Part shown: piece after piece, positions 37,704-49,240 of the stretch
Position numbering within the stretch: the stretch's first letter is position 1
Layout: every line of letters starts with the position of its first letter
From: Chionoecetes opilio
Taxonomy: Eukaryota > Arthropoda > Malacostraca > Decapoda > Majidae
DNA: 64,000 nt
Assembly (NCBI GenBank): GCA_016584305.1
Contig: JACEEZ010016253.1
Span: 988,501-1,052,500 of the forward strand
Direction of reading: 5' to 3'
Position numbers and translations under genes: made by a program
Notes under the pieces: model-generated
Told to the model about the DNA's origin: nothing
The model's database searches: none
The model's input: only the letters and a program-made list of their open reading frames with translations

Positions 37704-39059
37704 TCTATAATAATATAAGCGAAAGTGTGTGGCCCGTACCGAGAGTTGAAGGCGGTAGAGGGACGAACAGCGAGGTAGCGACGAGCGGCATACCTTCAAT
37801 TTGTTACCGAGAGTCGACAGTGGAGGTTGGTTGAGATATCACGCCTGCGACAATATAGTGGCAACAGTGCTGCTTCAAACTGCGTAGCCAGCAGTACGAC
37901 TAAAATAGTGTATAATGCGAATTTGCCCTTATACTCATCAAAAACATCAACAGAAACGTTGCGATCGGCTATGAAGTTGATGAAATATATATTTAATGAA
38001 GTTAATTAACAGTAGAGGCGTGTATACGTAAGTTTCTCTTACCGCTCATGTGAACATATGCGGTAAGAGAACCGTCCTGGCGGGTTCTGGCAGCGACCTT
38101 CATGATGGCGACGGCTCAAGCCGCTACCCACCCCTCTATCCTGAACCTCCTTCATTATTGTCACTAAAATCACTTATTGCCGCATATGTAATACCTAATA
38201 ATCTTATACTTATACTTAAATACATATTGGCAATTTTTTTTTTTACATATCTCTTAATCCCTCCAGATTAGGAATGTAATAAAAATTCATCGAAGGTTGA
38301 GTGAAGACACGGGTATACCCATGTCTTCAACCTTGACCACCAACTTTCCTCGCTGCTCTTCCTTCCAAAACAAACCCCTCTTATGGTAAGCAAAGGTCTG
38401 CCGTTCGTCGTTCGTCGCTCTACCGTCATGACTCTCGGTACGGGCCTGTGTGTGTGTCTGTCTGTGTGTCCACGGTAGGTGCCGCCCCCAGTGGCGGAAT
38501 CCCCTCATATGGCACAGTTTTGGAGCCGGGTCGACCAGGGGAAGGTTTTAAGCCGACTTATAGGATGATCCGATCACTTTTTTTTTCTTTTTTTTTTAGC
38601 AGCCTATTAGCGAGAATTGTGAAGAAAAAAAGTGGATTGCGAGAATTGAGGAAACCTTGATGTAGGGTGATGGGTGATGGGTGAGTGAATGGGTGGGGTG
38701 ATGGGTAATGGGTGTGGGGTGATGGGTGAGTGAATGGGTGGGGGATGATGGGTGATGGGTGAGGGAATAGGTGGGGGGTGATGGGTAATGGGTGAGTGAA
38801 TGGGTGTGTGGTGATGGATAATGGGTGAGTGAATGGGTGGGGGGTGATGGGTAATGGGTGAGTGAATGGATGTGTGGTGATGGGTAAGGCGTTAATACAT
38901 ACATTTCTACATCCATGATTTCAGGAAAGTTAGAAGGGGCTATCTGGAGAGTCTGTGTTTGGTGGGCCGAAGGCCCACCAAACACAGGTGGTGGGCCCAC
39001 CAATAGCCCTCCGCAGGAGCTAGCCAAAAAGTCCGCCCGGAGGGCGGCTTTGCGGCTAG
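37704..39059 (+). mobile_element. Helitron-like non-autonomous element, copy 3 (split by a TIR element)
   Basis: A|TCTATAATAATATAAGCG starts at 37704; GGCGGCTTTGCGGCTAG|T ends at 39059. It lies in the LINE RT just after PLYVI. The TIR element 37731-38446 landed in its GT tract, so the 5' end is separated from the remainder. Net length is about 640 bp. The hairpin TGTTTGGTGGGCC and the GATGGGTAATGGGTGAGTGA minisatellite are present. Confidence 0.88.
37731..38446 (+). mobile_element. GGCCCGTACC TIR element, copy A (716 bp)
   Basis: It starts GGCCCGTACCGAGAGT and ends ACTCTCGGTACGGGCC, with TGT on both sides as a possible 3-bp duplication, although the target is a GT microsatellite. Subterminal regions share GGCGGTAGA and GACGAAC. 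A 60-residue frame starting MVEISRLRQYSGNSAASN (37827-38009) is open in all three long copies, but has no known domain. A TIR starting GG and a 3-bp duplication fit PIF/Harbinger; the class is inference. Confidence 0.8.
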
Positions 39060-40646
39060 TATTACATATAGAGGACATAACAAATCACAAGTGCTCTTGA
39101 TGTATTCATTGACAATGCAATCAATTCCTCCTGCCTTATTATTTTTTAATTTATTAATACATTTCTTAATTTGTGATTCAGTTATAGGTGCATCCAGTAT
39201 AATGTTATTATCAAGCATTATCCCTTCAATGGCATTTGGTAAATTAGGGTAATCTTCATCTTCATCAAGTAAACCTTTAAAATTGTCATAAAAAACTTGA
39301 ACAGATATCTGTATGTCTTGTTCTTTGAAGCCCTTTAACAACTGCCTGTAAAACCTTGGATCTTTTTTCTTATTTTCTTTCATTTTTCTGACAACATTCT
39401 CTCTTTCCTTCTGTTTTATTCTTTTTAATTCACTCTTGTATTTTTTACTTTTGATAATCATATTATTATGATTGTCATCAGTTTTTGTAACATTATATTT
39501 ATGTCTAGCCTTATGGTAGTCCTTTCTGCTTTGCCAACACTGAGCATCATAACCAGGCATACTACACTCATTACTGAGCTTAACATAACTTTTTTGTGGT
39601 CTACATGGAAACACCTCTAGTGCTGGGTCTATAAGAACATGCTTCACCTTAGAGTTTAAGTCTGTTACTGACATATCGTGTGCCTCCGTAATAATATCAT
39701 TAAGCTTTTCAACATCTATTTTAGCAATGTATTCCTCTAATTTGTAATTTCTCCATTTTCCTGGCTTACTGTTATCTATTTTGTGCACTTGTGTATTTTG
39801 GTTATTGTTCATCACATCACATCTATGGAAATCCCTAAGTTGAAGCTGTACACCACAGTGGACATTTGATAGCAGGGGGTCAAAATCCATAACCTTGAAA
39901 TTCTGAATTCTACTAAAAAGATATGGTGATCCTATGATATAGTCAACCACAGTGGAATAGACAGTTGTTGCCTTCCCAACTCTATAATCTTCCCCTGTCC
40001 TACCATTAAATATACATATCTGGTTGTTTTTACAGAGTTCTAATAATAACTGGTTAACTATTACATTTCCATCATCATGAAAACCTTCATTTAGGGTAAC
40101 ATAGTCAGGGAAAGTATCTGTATGGGCATTGAAATCACCACACAACAAATGAAAATAGTCAACAGAAAAATCTAGCAAGAAATTATCTATATTATTGAAA
40201 TGTTCAACATTTCCATACCTTGAATTGCTGGGTGGAACATAAACAGAAGAAATAATCAGATGTTTTTGCAAGCCCAAGGCTCTCTTATCCACCTGCAATG
40301 ATAGCAGTGTGACAGACCTCTACGACAAGGCTTTCCACTGTAATTTACTGTCCTTCTTGACTGCAATAAGTAATCCACCAGACTTATACCTACTTAAAAC
40401 ATGTCTGTTTTTGTATGCAATATCAAAACCCAATTTTCCCATACAAATATTTATATTATCCATATCCACATCATCACATCTGGTTTCACACATACAAATA
40501 ACATCATACTTTCCACATTCTTCAGTGAGTTCCTTTGATAATAATTTTCCCTTCAATCCACATACATTAATACTAAGTAGAGATAATATTTTGCTTTCAC
40601 CACTACTCACATCATTCAGCAGTGCCTGCTGTGCCCCATTTCTGGC

Positions 40647-41177
40647 CTATTCTGGTCTACACATGAGGTGATCCAGTTTGAGTCTCTTCCAGTCTGGGGT
40701 AGACACACCTATCTTCACCAGGTCATCTGGGGTTTCTATATACAGAGGTCTATCTGGTGCATCCTTCAGCCAAGCCACTATCTTGCCATCCCGCGTTGCT
40801 GCGTTTTTCACACTTGGCTGCTCCTTCACTATGTTCAGCATCGCAGATCTTAGTGGAGTCAAATCTTCATTTATATATACATTCCTCTGTTTTTTCTTCA
40901 GCTCTGCCTTCCTTTTCAACATTTCATTTCTTTTCTTCCTCTGACAGAATCTTACTATGACAGGTCGACTTCTTCCTTGTTGTTTGTTCCTCCCTATGCG
41001 ATGAGCCACTGACACTTCCTCTTGCCTCAGGGTCACTCCCATGTCAGATGCCAGCTCGATGACCTTGGCCTCCAGTACGTCCTCCGTCTCCTGCTCCTCC
41101 TCATTCAGCCCAAAAATACGTAGGTTGTCCCTGCGTTGGTATTGTTCGAGTTTATCACTCTCGTATCTGTTAGCCAT
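40647..41177 (-). CDS. LINE ORF1 protein (RNA-binding type)
   Basis: 177 residues from MANRYESDKLEQYQRRDNL to LMCRPE. The central region with RRDNLRIFGLNEEE, VAHRIGRNKQQGRSRPVIV and VYINEDLTPLR follows the RRM/C-terminal pattern of L1-like ORF1 proteins, which coat the element RNA and act as nucleic acid chaperones. The start was placed at MANRY because the upstream residues of the same frame look like translated 5' leader (His/Thr/Tyr-rich, low complexity). Its neighbour downstream on the same strand is the endonuclease/RT ORF. The frame is intact. Confidence 0.65.
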   Translation of the reverse strand: MANRYESDKLEQYQRRDNLRIFGLNEEEQETEDVLEAKVIELASDMGVTLRQEEVSVAHRIGRNKQQGRSRPVIVRFCQRKKRNEMLKRKAELKKKQRNVYINEDLTPLRSAMLNIVKEQPSVKNAATRDGKIVAWLKDAPDRPLYIETPDDLVKIGVSTPDWKRLKLDHLMCRPE

Positions 41178-41460
41178 GGACTGTCTCTGTGTGTGTGTGT
41201 TCTGGCGTGCGGGTTTATGTGTGCGATACAGTAACAGAGAATAACAAATACATGTAACAGATAAACATATTACATGTAACAGTAAATACGTGTAACAAAT
41301 ACATGTAACAAATACAGTAACAGTGTGCGGGTGTGTACGTAAGTGTGTGCAGGGATGGGGAAGATGTTGGAGACTGCTTGAAACAGGTGAGGATGAGGCT
41401 GGGTGGCGAGCGCTTGAGTGTGGCGGTGACGGAATAGTGCAGCAGAATGAGGCCACTTTG

Positions 41461-41807
41461 ATTTATTGCTTTTATGTTGATTGTGTTTATTTGGCCAAAA
41501 GTTATGTAATGTTATCAACAATACATTTCGATGCACTGCTCTAGTTTCCTTTCCCATAATGTTTTTATTTGATGAAGAAGAAATCAACTCTAAGGTGGCA
41601 CAGAGGACTAGGCTGCGTACGACGGTAAAGCCGACATTCAGGTGATTGCCCTTAATTGTCTCCCAATTTTGGTATATTTAATGTCTTGAGAAGTGGAAGT
41701 GAGGAATGGGCTTCTACCAGTCTTGCGTGACAATTATGCAGGTTTTGTCATGTCGGGATTGCCTGGAGCATCGTCACTACACTGCCCTGAGGCTGTTTGC
41801 TCATGAA

Positions 41808-41881
<74 letters not shown>

Positions 41882-42002
41882 CACCCACCTTGCCTCCCAG
41901 ACTGTCCTTGCCAGTTGTCGTCTGCGCTAATCCGAAACTTACTTTAGAACAACGACCGCCAAAGTTGGTAAATAAAGCTGCCATTATGTTTACACGGCGT
42001 AA
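41461..42002. other. Spacer with a (CT)n tract
   Basis: Possible 5' leader of the LINE up to about 41590, then sequence without recognised genes. (CT)n occupies 41812-41880. Confidence 0.5.
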
Positions 42003-42188
42003 AGCTCCCTTCACACATTCCATAATCGAACCACGATAGCGCCACCAATTTAATTATTGACACTATCATGAAATTTCCACGATAAACGCAGACCACGATA
42101 GCCTCGCAAAAATGTCACGCTGCCTATAAGTATGTGTCATGACGGTCGTACGATGGTCACGATGGAGTTGTGATACCTGTAAGACTAA

Positions 42189-43311
42189 TGCTCGTATTCG
42201 TAGTCACATACCATGATTGCTCGTGGTAATTAGAGAGAACTGCAACTCCGAAATGCCAGTGGTCGCTGGCAGTTTTAACTCACAATTTGGTGAAAAGTTG
42301 GTCAACTTGAAAGAAAAATATGGGCTTATTCCACTGCACTTAAAACACAAAAGTATAATTTTAAGAACGATTTTCTTCTATATGTATATTGTATAGAAGC
42401 CTGATTCTGTAAAACATGTATTTAACCAAATAACCAAGTAGGTTATAGTTGAGGAGGCGAGGTAAATGTTACTCTATGATATTATACAGTCAATAACGTA
42501 TGTTTAGAAGTTATCTATACCTAGGCAGTCATATGTTCCTGTTATTATTGTGTATCAATCAGATAGAAAGCCTGGAAGTGCAATGAGTCGACGCGTGAAG
42601 TAGCAATGTTTTGATTCAATCTCCCCGCCACAATCTCCCCGCCACCACTCCCCGCCGCGGCGTGTCGCCTCCACAATTATAACCTACATTGTCGCAGCAA
42701 CAAGCCGATTTCGGCATTCTTTATTCTTCGTTTTTCCAAGGCATTGCTTATTGTATTTTGACAAGCGTTTGCCAGACGCAGCAGTACTGTCTTAGAAAAC
42801 AGTGTGAACATCGCCCAAATTTTACATGCCACAATATACATGTAAAAAATATATTAAGCTTTGCTACTCGAGGCGAGTAATTTGCATTAAATTGCTATCT
42901 TAGAACGTTCAATCGTAATGCATGTCATGCATACACTTACTAGAACAACAGAAGAACGTTCTTTTTTAGTATTCAGATGCGGTGCATCAATATTTATCGC
43001 GAAATTGATTTATGAAAAATATTAGTCGCGGAGGGAAAACACAGTAGACCAACCTTTGAGTTAAAACTGCCAGCGACCACTGGCATTTCTCGAGTTTCAG
43101 TTCTCTCCAATTGCTATGATTTTGTTCCATTTCTACTCAGTCAAAATTATTCACTTGATCTTGTAGCTGCCATGGAAAGTACTAGAGCAATCATACAGTA
43201 CTCCTATTGCAATCACAACAGAGCTGGCATGACATATTGATTTAATTAGGACAAGACAAAAAGTGAACAATGACCACGTACAATTACGGTATGTGACTAC
43301 GAATACGGGCA
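42189..43311. mobile_element. Middle TIR element of the nest, TAA duplication
   Basis: The left end TGCTCGTATTCGTAGTCAC and the inverse right end TGCCCGTATTCGTAGTCAC are flanked by TAA (42186-42188 and 43312-43314). The related empty site in the element at 1707-2726 reads GACTAAGTCATG in the corresponding orientation, which supports exact insertion. Net of the inner element it is about 245 bp. TAA duplication suits PIF/Harbinger-type MITEs. Confidence 0.75.
42232..43108. mobile_element. Inner element of the nest, ~50-bp TIRs
   Basis: The left arm AGAGAGAACTGCAACTCCG and GCCAGTGGTCGCTGGCAG pairs with the right arm ending CTGAAACTCG/GAGAGAACTG. The arms are about 50 bp with few mismatches. AATT lies outside both ends (42228-42231 and 43109-43112), a candidate 4-bp duplication. 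The interior has no significant ORF. Confidence 0.65.
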
Positions 43312-44157
43312 TAAGTCACGAATGGAAAATTAATGGTCATTTTGTCGTCACGATAGAGCTACGACAACCACGACAGTGCCATGACGGTGCCATGAACGTA
43401 TCACGATAGCGTCAAGAGCTACTAGCAACATGCCTCCCACGTGGGGATGTTGGGGATGGAGAAGGAAGGAGGGCTGGAGATGAAGGAGGGAGAAACAGGG
43501 GTGGGTGTTGGTGATGGAGAAGGGGGGAAAACGGGGGGAGTGTTGTGATAAAGAAGGGGGTGTTGGTGTTGGTGGGGAAACGGGGGTGGGGGTGGGGGTG
43601 GAGAAGGCGTTGTTGGTGGTGGTAGGGATGCGAGTGGTTAAACGGGGGTGGGTGACTCCCATCACCATGTGGTGAGGGAGTAGGGGGTGGGGTGTCGGGG
43701 GTGGGTGGTATCACCACGTGGTGATAGGAGTAGGGGGTAGGGGGTGTCACCACGTGGTGATGGGAGTAGGGGGAAGGGAGTCGGGGGTGGGTGGTATCAC
43801 CACGTGGTGATGGGAGTAGGGGGTAGGGAGTCGGGGATGGGTGGAGGTGAATGAGAAAGGGGGGAGAAGGCGGAAGAGGATGCAAAAAAGGGGGGGAAGG
43901 TAGGGATGAAGGCGGGCGTAACGGTTTTTTTATCGTCACGATAGACATACGACGATCACGATAGTGTCACGAAGCTGCTACATAGATAACGATAGCGCCA
44001 CGATCAACTTACGATAGCGCTGCGTTGGGTACAAAAATCGGGGAGCTTCCCGATTTTTTAGTGCACGCACTAACTTTTCGTGGCCTCAGCCGAGTGCGTC
44101 ACGATGGACCCATATAATCAGGACCATGACGGCGCTACTCATTGCATTGTTGGCGCA

Positions 44158-44705
44158 TTCCTCCTTTCTATTTCACTCCAGTCCTCTATTCTCCCTCCCT
44201 CCCGCCTTTCCTCAGCCTCCCATGTTTCTCCTCCTGCGTGTTTTTTTCCCCTATTTTCCTTCCCTCGTTTAGACTCTCGGCTGTGGTTTCACTGGTGGCG
44301 GTGGCCGTGCGAATAGAGTTGTCGGGAGTGGTTGTGGTGTGGTGGCGGTGGTGGTGGGTGTGTGGGCTGTGGTAGTGGAGGTGGAGTAGTAGTAAAATGG
44401 GACCACACATGAACGCTGACCTTGAGAATGCTTGGACTTTCATTCTATTATATCGTCATCCTTAACCTTAGTTCCCTCTCGAAAAATGCAGATTTCCGAG
44501 TGAGGTTTTACAGCTTTATCATCTTTAAATAAACCTTGTCAAGTGTAAGCATATAAGCGTAAAGTATAAGCATAAAAGTATATAAACCATATAAGTGTTA
44601 AGGATAAACATAGGAAAGTGACCTTTGTACGCGAGGCTGTACTGAGGCTGTACTGAGATTGTACCCACAATCTCACTCATGACGATCACGTTACGTTGTC
44701 ATTCT
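44158..44705. other. No gene recognised
   Basis: C/T-rich then G/T-rich low-complexity sequence, followed by short repeats of ATAAGCGTAAAGTATAAGC type (44545-44615). Confidence 0.4.
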
Positions 44706-44922
44706 TTAACCCCTTGAGGCCCAGAACGTAATTTTCATTGTAATTTGACCACCATTAGATGATGATTTTTAATGAATATGAGCAATGTTTTTATAGGTGT
44801 GACCTGTTTAGTATCCTTATCCACTAGTTAATTTGGTTTATTTAGTTACTTTCCGTAATTTTATGGCACAACAACATACATTTTTTTATAGCAAAGGAAA
44901 GATCTGGGCGTGAAGGGGTTAA
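44706..44922 (-). mobile_element. piggyBac-like MITE, copy 3
   Basis: TTAA at 44706-44709 and 44919-44922 bounds an insert with ends CCCCTTGAGGCCCAGAACGT and, inverted, CCCCTTCACGCCCAGATC. It is the minus-strand version of copies 1 and 2, with GTTTAGTATCCTTAT inside. Confidence 0.85.
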
Positions 44923-45079
44923 GTTCTAACATACTACAACAGTACTAATAAAAGCACACACTCTATAATCTTACTCTGCCGGTGGAATGAAACCTAATGA
45001 TTGCCATTGTAAAAGAGCCTCGAAGCAGGTCAAGGTCAAGAAAATAACACTTGAAATGTCTGGGCTTGGTATCTGTGCT

Positions 45080-48000
45080 CAGATCAGATCAGATGATGTT
45101 GTTGGGGTGTTGCCTTCCTGTAACGGCACCCCATTGGTTTTGTTTTCTATTATTTTGTTTTATTTTGTTATTTCTGCTTTTGTTACTGTTGTTGCTGCTT
45201 TATAATGTTTTTTCTTTTGTTCCACATCGATAACAATGTCCTCTTTGTTTCCTCTTGTTTGGCCTGCTTTTTGTTGAACAGAAGGAATGTTCCTAAAATA
45301 TTTTCCTGGTAGGGTTGTTGTAGTCCTGGACATGTGTTCCTCTGTTCTTGTAGTCCTGGACATGTGTTCCTCTGTTCCTGTAGTCCTGGACATGTGTTCC
45401 TCTGTTCCTGTAGTCCTGGACATGTGTTCCTCTATTCCTGTAGTCCTGGACATGTGTTCCTCTGTTCCTGTAGTCCTGGACATGTGTTCCTCTGTTCCTG
45501 TAGTCCTGGACATGTGTTCCTCTGTTCCTGTAGTCCTGGACATGTGTTCCTCTGTTCCTGTAGTCCTGGACATGTGTTCCTCTGTTCCTGTAGTCCTGGA
45601 CATGTGTTCCTCTGTTCCTGTAGTCCTGGACATGTGTTCCTCTGTTCCTGTAGTCCTGGACATGTGTTCCTCTGTTCCTGTAGTCCTGGACATGTGTTCC
45701 TCTGTTCCTGTAGTCCTGGACATGTGTTCCTCTGTTCCTGTAGTCCTGGACATGTGTTCCTCTGTTCCTGTAGTCCTGGACATGTGTTCCTCTGTTCCTG
45801 TAGTCCTGGACATGTGTTCCTCTGTTCCTGTAGTCCTGGACATGTGTTCCTCTGTTCCTGTAGTCCTGGACATGTGTTCCTCTGTTCCTGTAGTCCTGGA
45901 CATGTGTTCCTCTGTTCTTGTAGTCCTGGACATGTGTTCCTCTGTTCCTGTAGTCCTGGACATGTGTTCCTCTGTTCCTGTAGTCCTGGACATGTGTTCC
46001 TCTGTTCCTGTAGTCCTGGACATGTGTTCCTCTGTTCCTGTAGTCCTGGACATGTGTTCCTCTGTTCCTGTAGTCCTGGACATGTGTTCCTCTGTTCCTG
46101 TAGTCCTGGACATGTGTTCCTCTGTTCCTGTAGTCCTGGACATGTGTTCCTCTGTTCCTGTAGTCCTGGACATGTGTTCCTCTGTTCCTGTAGTCCTGGA
46201 CATGTGTTCCTCTGTTCCTGTAGTCCTGGACATGTGTTCCTCTGTTCCTGTAGTCCTGGACATGTGTTCCTCTGTTCCTGTAGTCCTGGACATGTGTTCC
46301 TCTGTTCCTGTAGTCCTGGACATGTGTTCCTCTGTTCCTGTAGTCCTGGACATGTGTTCCTCTGTTCCTGTAGTCCTGGACATGTGTTCCTCTGTTCCTG
46401 TAGTCCTGGACATGTGTTCCTCTGTTCCTGTAGTCCTGGACATGTGTTCCTCTGTTCCTGTAGTCCTGGACATGTGTTCCTCTGTTCCTGTAGTCCTGGA
46501 CATGTGTTCCTCTGTTCCTGTAGTCCTGGACATGTGTTCCTCTGTTCCTGTAGTCCTGGACATGTGTTCCTCTGTTCCTGTAGTCCTGGACATGTGTTCT
46601 CGTCTGTTCCTGGTGTCCTGGACATGTGGTTTCCTCTGTTCCTGTAGTCCTGGACATGTGTTCCTCTGTTCCTGTAGTCCTGGACATGTGTTCCTCTGTT
46701 CCTGTAGTCCTGGACATGTGTTCCTCTGTTCCTGTAGTCCTGGACATGTGTTCCTCTGTTCCTGTAGTCCTGGACATGTGTTCCTCTGTTCTGTGTAGTC
46801 CTGGACATGTGTTCCTCTGTTCCTGTAGTCCTGGACATGTGTTCCTCTGTTCCTGTAGTCCTGGACATGTGTTCCTCTGTTCCTGTAGTCCTGGACATGT
46901 GTTCCTCTGTTCCTGTAGTCCTGGACATGTGTTCCTCTGTTCCTGTAGTCCTGGACATGTGTTCCTGCTGTGTTCCTGTAGTCCCTGGACATGTGTTCCT
47001 CTGTTCCTGTAGTCCTGGACATGTGTTCCTCTGTTCCTGTAGTCCTGGACATGTGTTCCTCTGTTCCTGTAGTCCTGGACATGTGTTCCTCTGTTCCTGT
47101 AGTCCTGGACATGTGTTCCTCTGTTCCTGTAGTCCTGGACATGTGTTCCTCTGTTCCTGTAGTCCTGGACATGTGTTCCTCTGTTCCTGTAGTCCTGGAC
47201 ATGTGTTCCTTTGTTCTGTAGTCCTGGACATGTGTTCCTCTGTTCCTGTAGTCCTGGACATGTGTTCCTCTGTTCCTGTAGTCCTGGACATGTGTTCCTT
47301 GTTCTGTAGTCCTGGACATGTGTTCCTTTGTTCTGTAGTCCTGGACATGTGTTCCTCTGTTCCTGTAGTCCTGGACATGTGTTCCTCTGTTCCTGTAGTC
47401 TGGACATGTGTTCCTTTGTTCTGTAGTCCTGGACATGTGTTCCTCTGTTCTGTAGTCCTGGACATGTGTTCCTCTGTTCCTGTAGTCCTGGACATGTGTT
47501 CCTCTGTTCCTGTAGTCCTGGACATGTGTTCCTTTGTTCTGTAGTCCTGGACATGTGTTCCTCTGTTCTGTAGTCTGGACATGTGTTCCTCTGTTCCTGT
47601 AGTCCTGGACATGTGTTCCTCTGTTCCTGTAGTCCTGGACATGTGTTCCTCTGTTCTGTAGTCCTGGACATGTGTTCCTCTGTTCCTGTAGTCCTGGACA
47701 TGTGTTCCTCTGTTCCTGTAGTCCTGGACATGTGTTCCTCTGTTCCTGTAGTCCTGGACATGTGTTCCTCTGTTCCTGTAGTCCTGGACATGTGTTCCTC
47801 TGTTCCTGTAGTCCTGGACATGTGTTCCTCTGTTCCTGTAGTCCTGGACATGTGTTCCTCTGTTCCTGTAGTCCTGGACATGTGTTCCTCTGTTCCTGTA
47901 GTCCTGGACATGTGTTCCTCTGTTCCTGTAGTCCTGGACATGTGTTCCTCTGTTCCTGTAGTCCTGGACATGTGTTCCTCTGTTCCTGTAGTCCTGGACA

Positions 48001-49240
48001 TGTGTTCCTCTGTTCCTGTAGTCCTGGACATGTGTTCCTCTGTTCCTGTAGTCCTGGACATGTGTTCCTCTGTTCCTGTAGTCCTGGACATGTGTTCCTC
48101 TGTTCCTGTAGTCCTGGACATGTGTTCCTCTGTTCCTGTAGTCCTGGACATTTGTGTTTATCCTCTGTTCCTGTAGTCCTGGACATGTGTTCCTCTGTTC
48201 CTGTAGTCCTGGACATGTGTTTCCTCTGTTCCTGTAGTCCTGGACATGTGTTCCTCTGTTCCTGTAGTCCTGGACATGTGTTCCTCTGTTCCTGTAGTCC
48301 TGGACATGCGTTCCTCTGTTCCTGTAGTGGACAGTAGAGCAAGAAATGTTGAGGTCTTCATTTTCATGTTTGCATATTGGGCAGATTGTTTCTTCTTTTT
48401 TATATTTTCCTCTCCATCCTAGGTTGTGTGTTTGTTCTTGTTTGAAATAATATATCAGAGGCTATTGTTTTGTCATATATAAATGTTTCTGTCTCAATTT
48501 CTTTCTTGTATTTTCTGTGTATGCCTAAAGTCTTTTTTGTTTCCAGCTCTGCTTCCCAACATTCTGAGTCCCATTCCTTGATTATGTGGTTGATTTCTTC
48601 TTTCTTCATATTTCCAATTTTGTTTAGGTTTATATTTACTTCTTGCATATATTTCTTTACAGTCTTTATCAATGGATCTTTGGATCTTTCCATCATGTCT
48701 TCTAATATTGCTTTTAGTAATTCATTTTCGTCCTGCATGATGTGTCTTATATAATTAAGTTTTGTGTTCCTATCTCTTGCTTCATGTGAGGATGCTCCTA
48801 TCTCTCCCCTGAGGCTGCCTATTGGTGTATATTTTGGGGCATTCATTATGTATCTGTAAGCTCTATTTTCTGCTCTTTGTATTTTGCTTATATCCTCTTT
48901 GGTGTAATTTATAATTTCTTCTCCATACATTATTACAGGTAAGACAACACTTTTCCAAGATGTGCTTCCTATTAGTACTTTATTGCAGCTTCTTCTTGTG
49001 ACTGATGGTATGATGTTTGCGTATTTATTCGCTTTCTGAATAGATTTCTTCTCTTCCTCAATTAGTAGGTTTTTCTTATTTGTAATCTTTTTTCCTAGAT
49101 ATTTTATTTCTTTTGAGACTTATTTCTTCTATGCTTCTTCTATGCTTTTTATGTTGCTATTGGAGTTGGAGAATGACAAGCTGCTTTTTCCTTGTTTAGA
49201 TTGAAGCCACATTCTGTCATGCTTATTCATGGCTAGTCTT
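45080..49240 (-). mobile_element. LINE C-terminal half with an internal minisatellite
   Basis: On the minus strand the sequence reads, across frames, YLGKKI-type thumb motifs near 49090, RRSCNKVLIGSTSWKS near 48975, MYGEEIINYTKEDISKIQRA to about 48400, then CPICKHENED near 48380 and HFLLYCPLQ near 48330. The 30-bp array follows, and then ENILGTFLLFNKKQAKQEET (about 45305-45245) to a stop near 45180. A C-x2-C-x-H-x4-C zinc finger followed by a basic tail is the usual end of such LINE proteins. The 3' end has TGATCTGATCTGA near 45085. It is 5' truncated near 49240. Confidence 0.75.
45317..48329. repeat. 30-bp minisatellite, about 100 copies
   Basis: The unit starts TCCTGGACATGTG and ends CTGTTCCTGTAG on the plus strand. 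From 45340 to about 46590 copies are almost identical, with three or four single-base differences. From 46590 to 47660 several units have indels, and a 28-29-bp variant (TTCCTTTGTTCTGTAG) recurs. Period 30 is a multiple of 3, so frames up to 1060 residues stay open on both strands; these are repeat artefacts rather than host genes. On the minus strand the frame continuous with the LINE reads LQEQRNTCPG per unit. Confidence 0.95.

Larger units (their letters stand above)
42003..44157. mobile_element. Outer TIR element of a three-level nest (AGCTCCCTTCACACATTCC family)
   Basis: The left end AGCTCCCTTCACACATTCC follows TAA and matches, inverted, the right end of the element at 1707-2726. The right portion (GTCACGATGGACCCATATAA, GACGGCGCT, TTGCATTGTTGGCGCA) matches that element's left portion, but the last ~38 bp of TIR are lost at 44157. 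CACGATAG/CTATCGTG repeats are frequent. The middle carries the nested insertions and, at 43660-43815, four copies of the palindrome CACCACGTGGTG (one with CATG) within G-rich repeats. No transposase. Confidence 0.75.

Noticed and set aside
41590..41660. tRNA-like A box (GGTGGCACAGAGGACTAGGC)
   Set aside because: No B box at the right distance, so it is not called as a SINE.
43412..43948. Pro/Ser/His-rich 178-residue frame on the minus strand
   Set aside because: It is a translation of G-rich tandem repeats inside the outer nested TIR element, with no domain.
45160..48342. Very long open frames on both strands (up to 1060 residues)
   Set aside because: They follow from a 30-bp repeat with no stop in several frames. 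Only the short LINE flanks are real former coding sequence.
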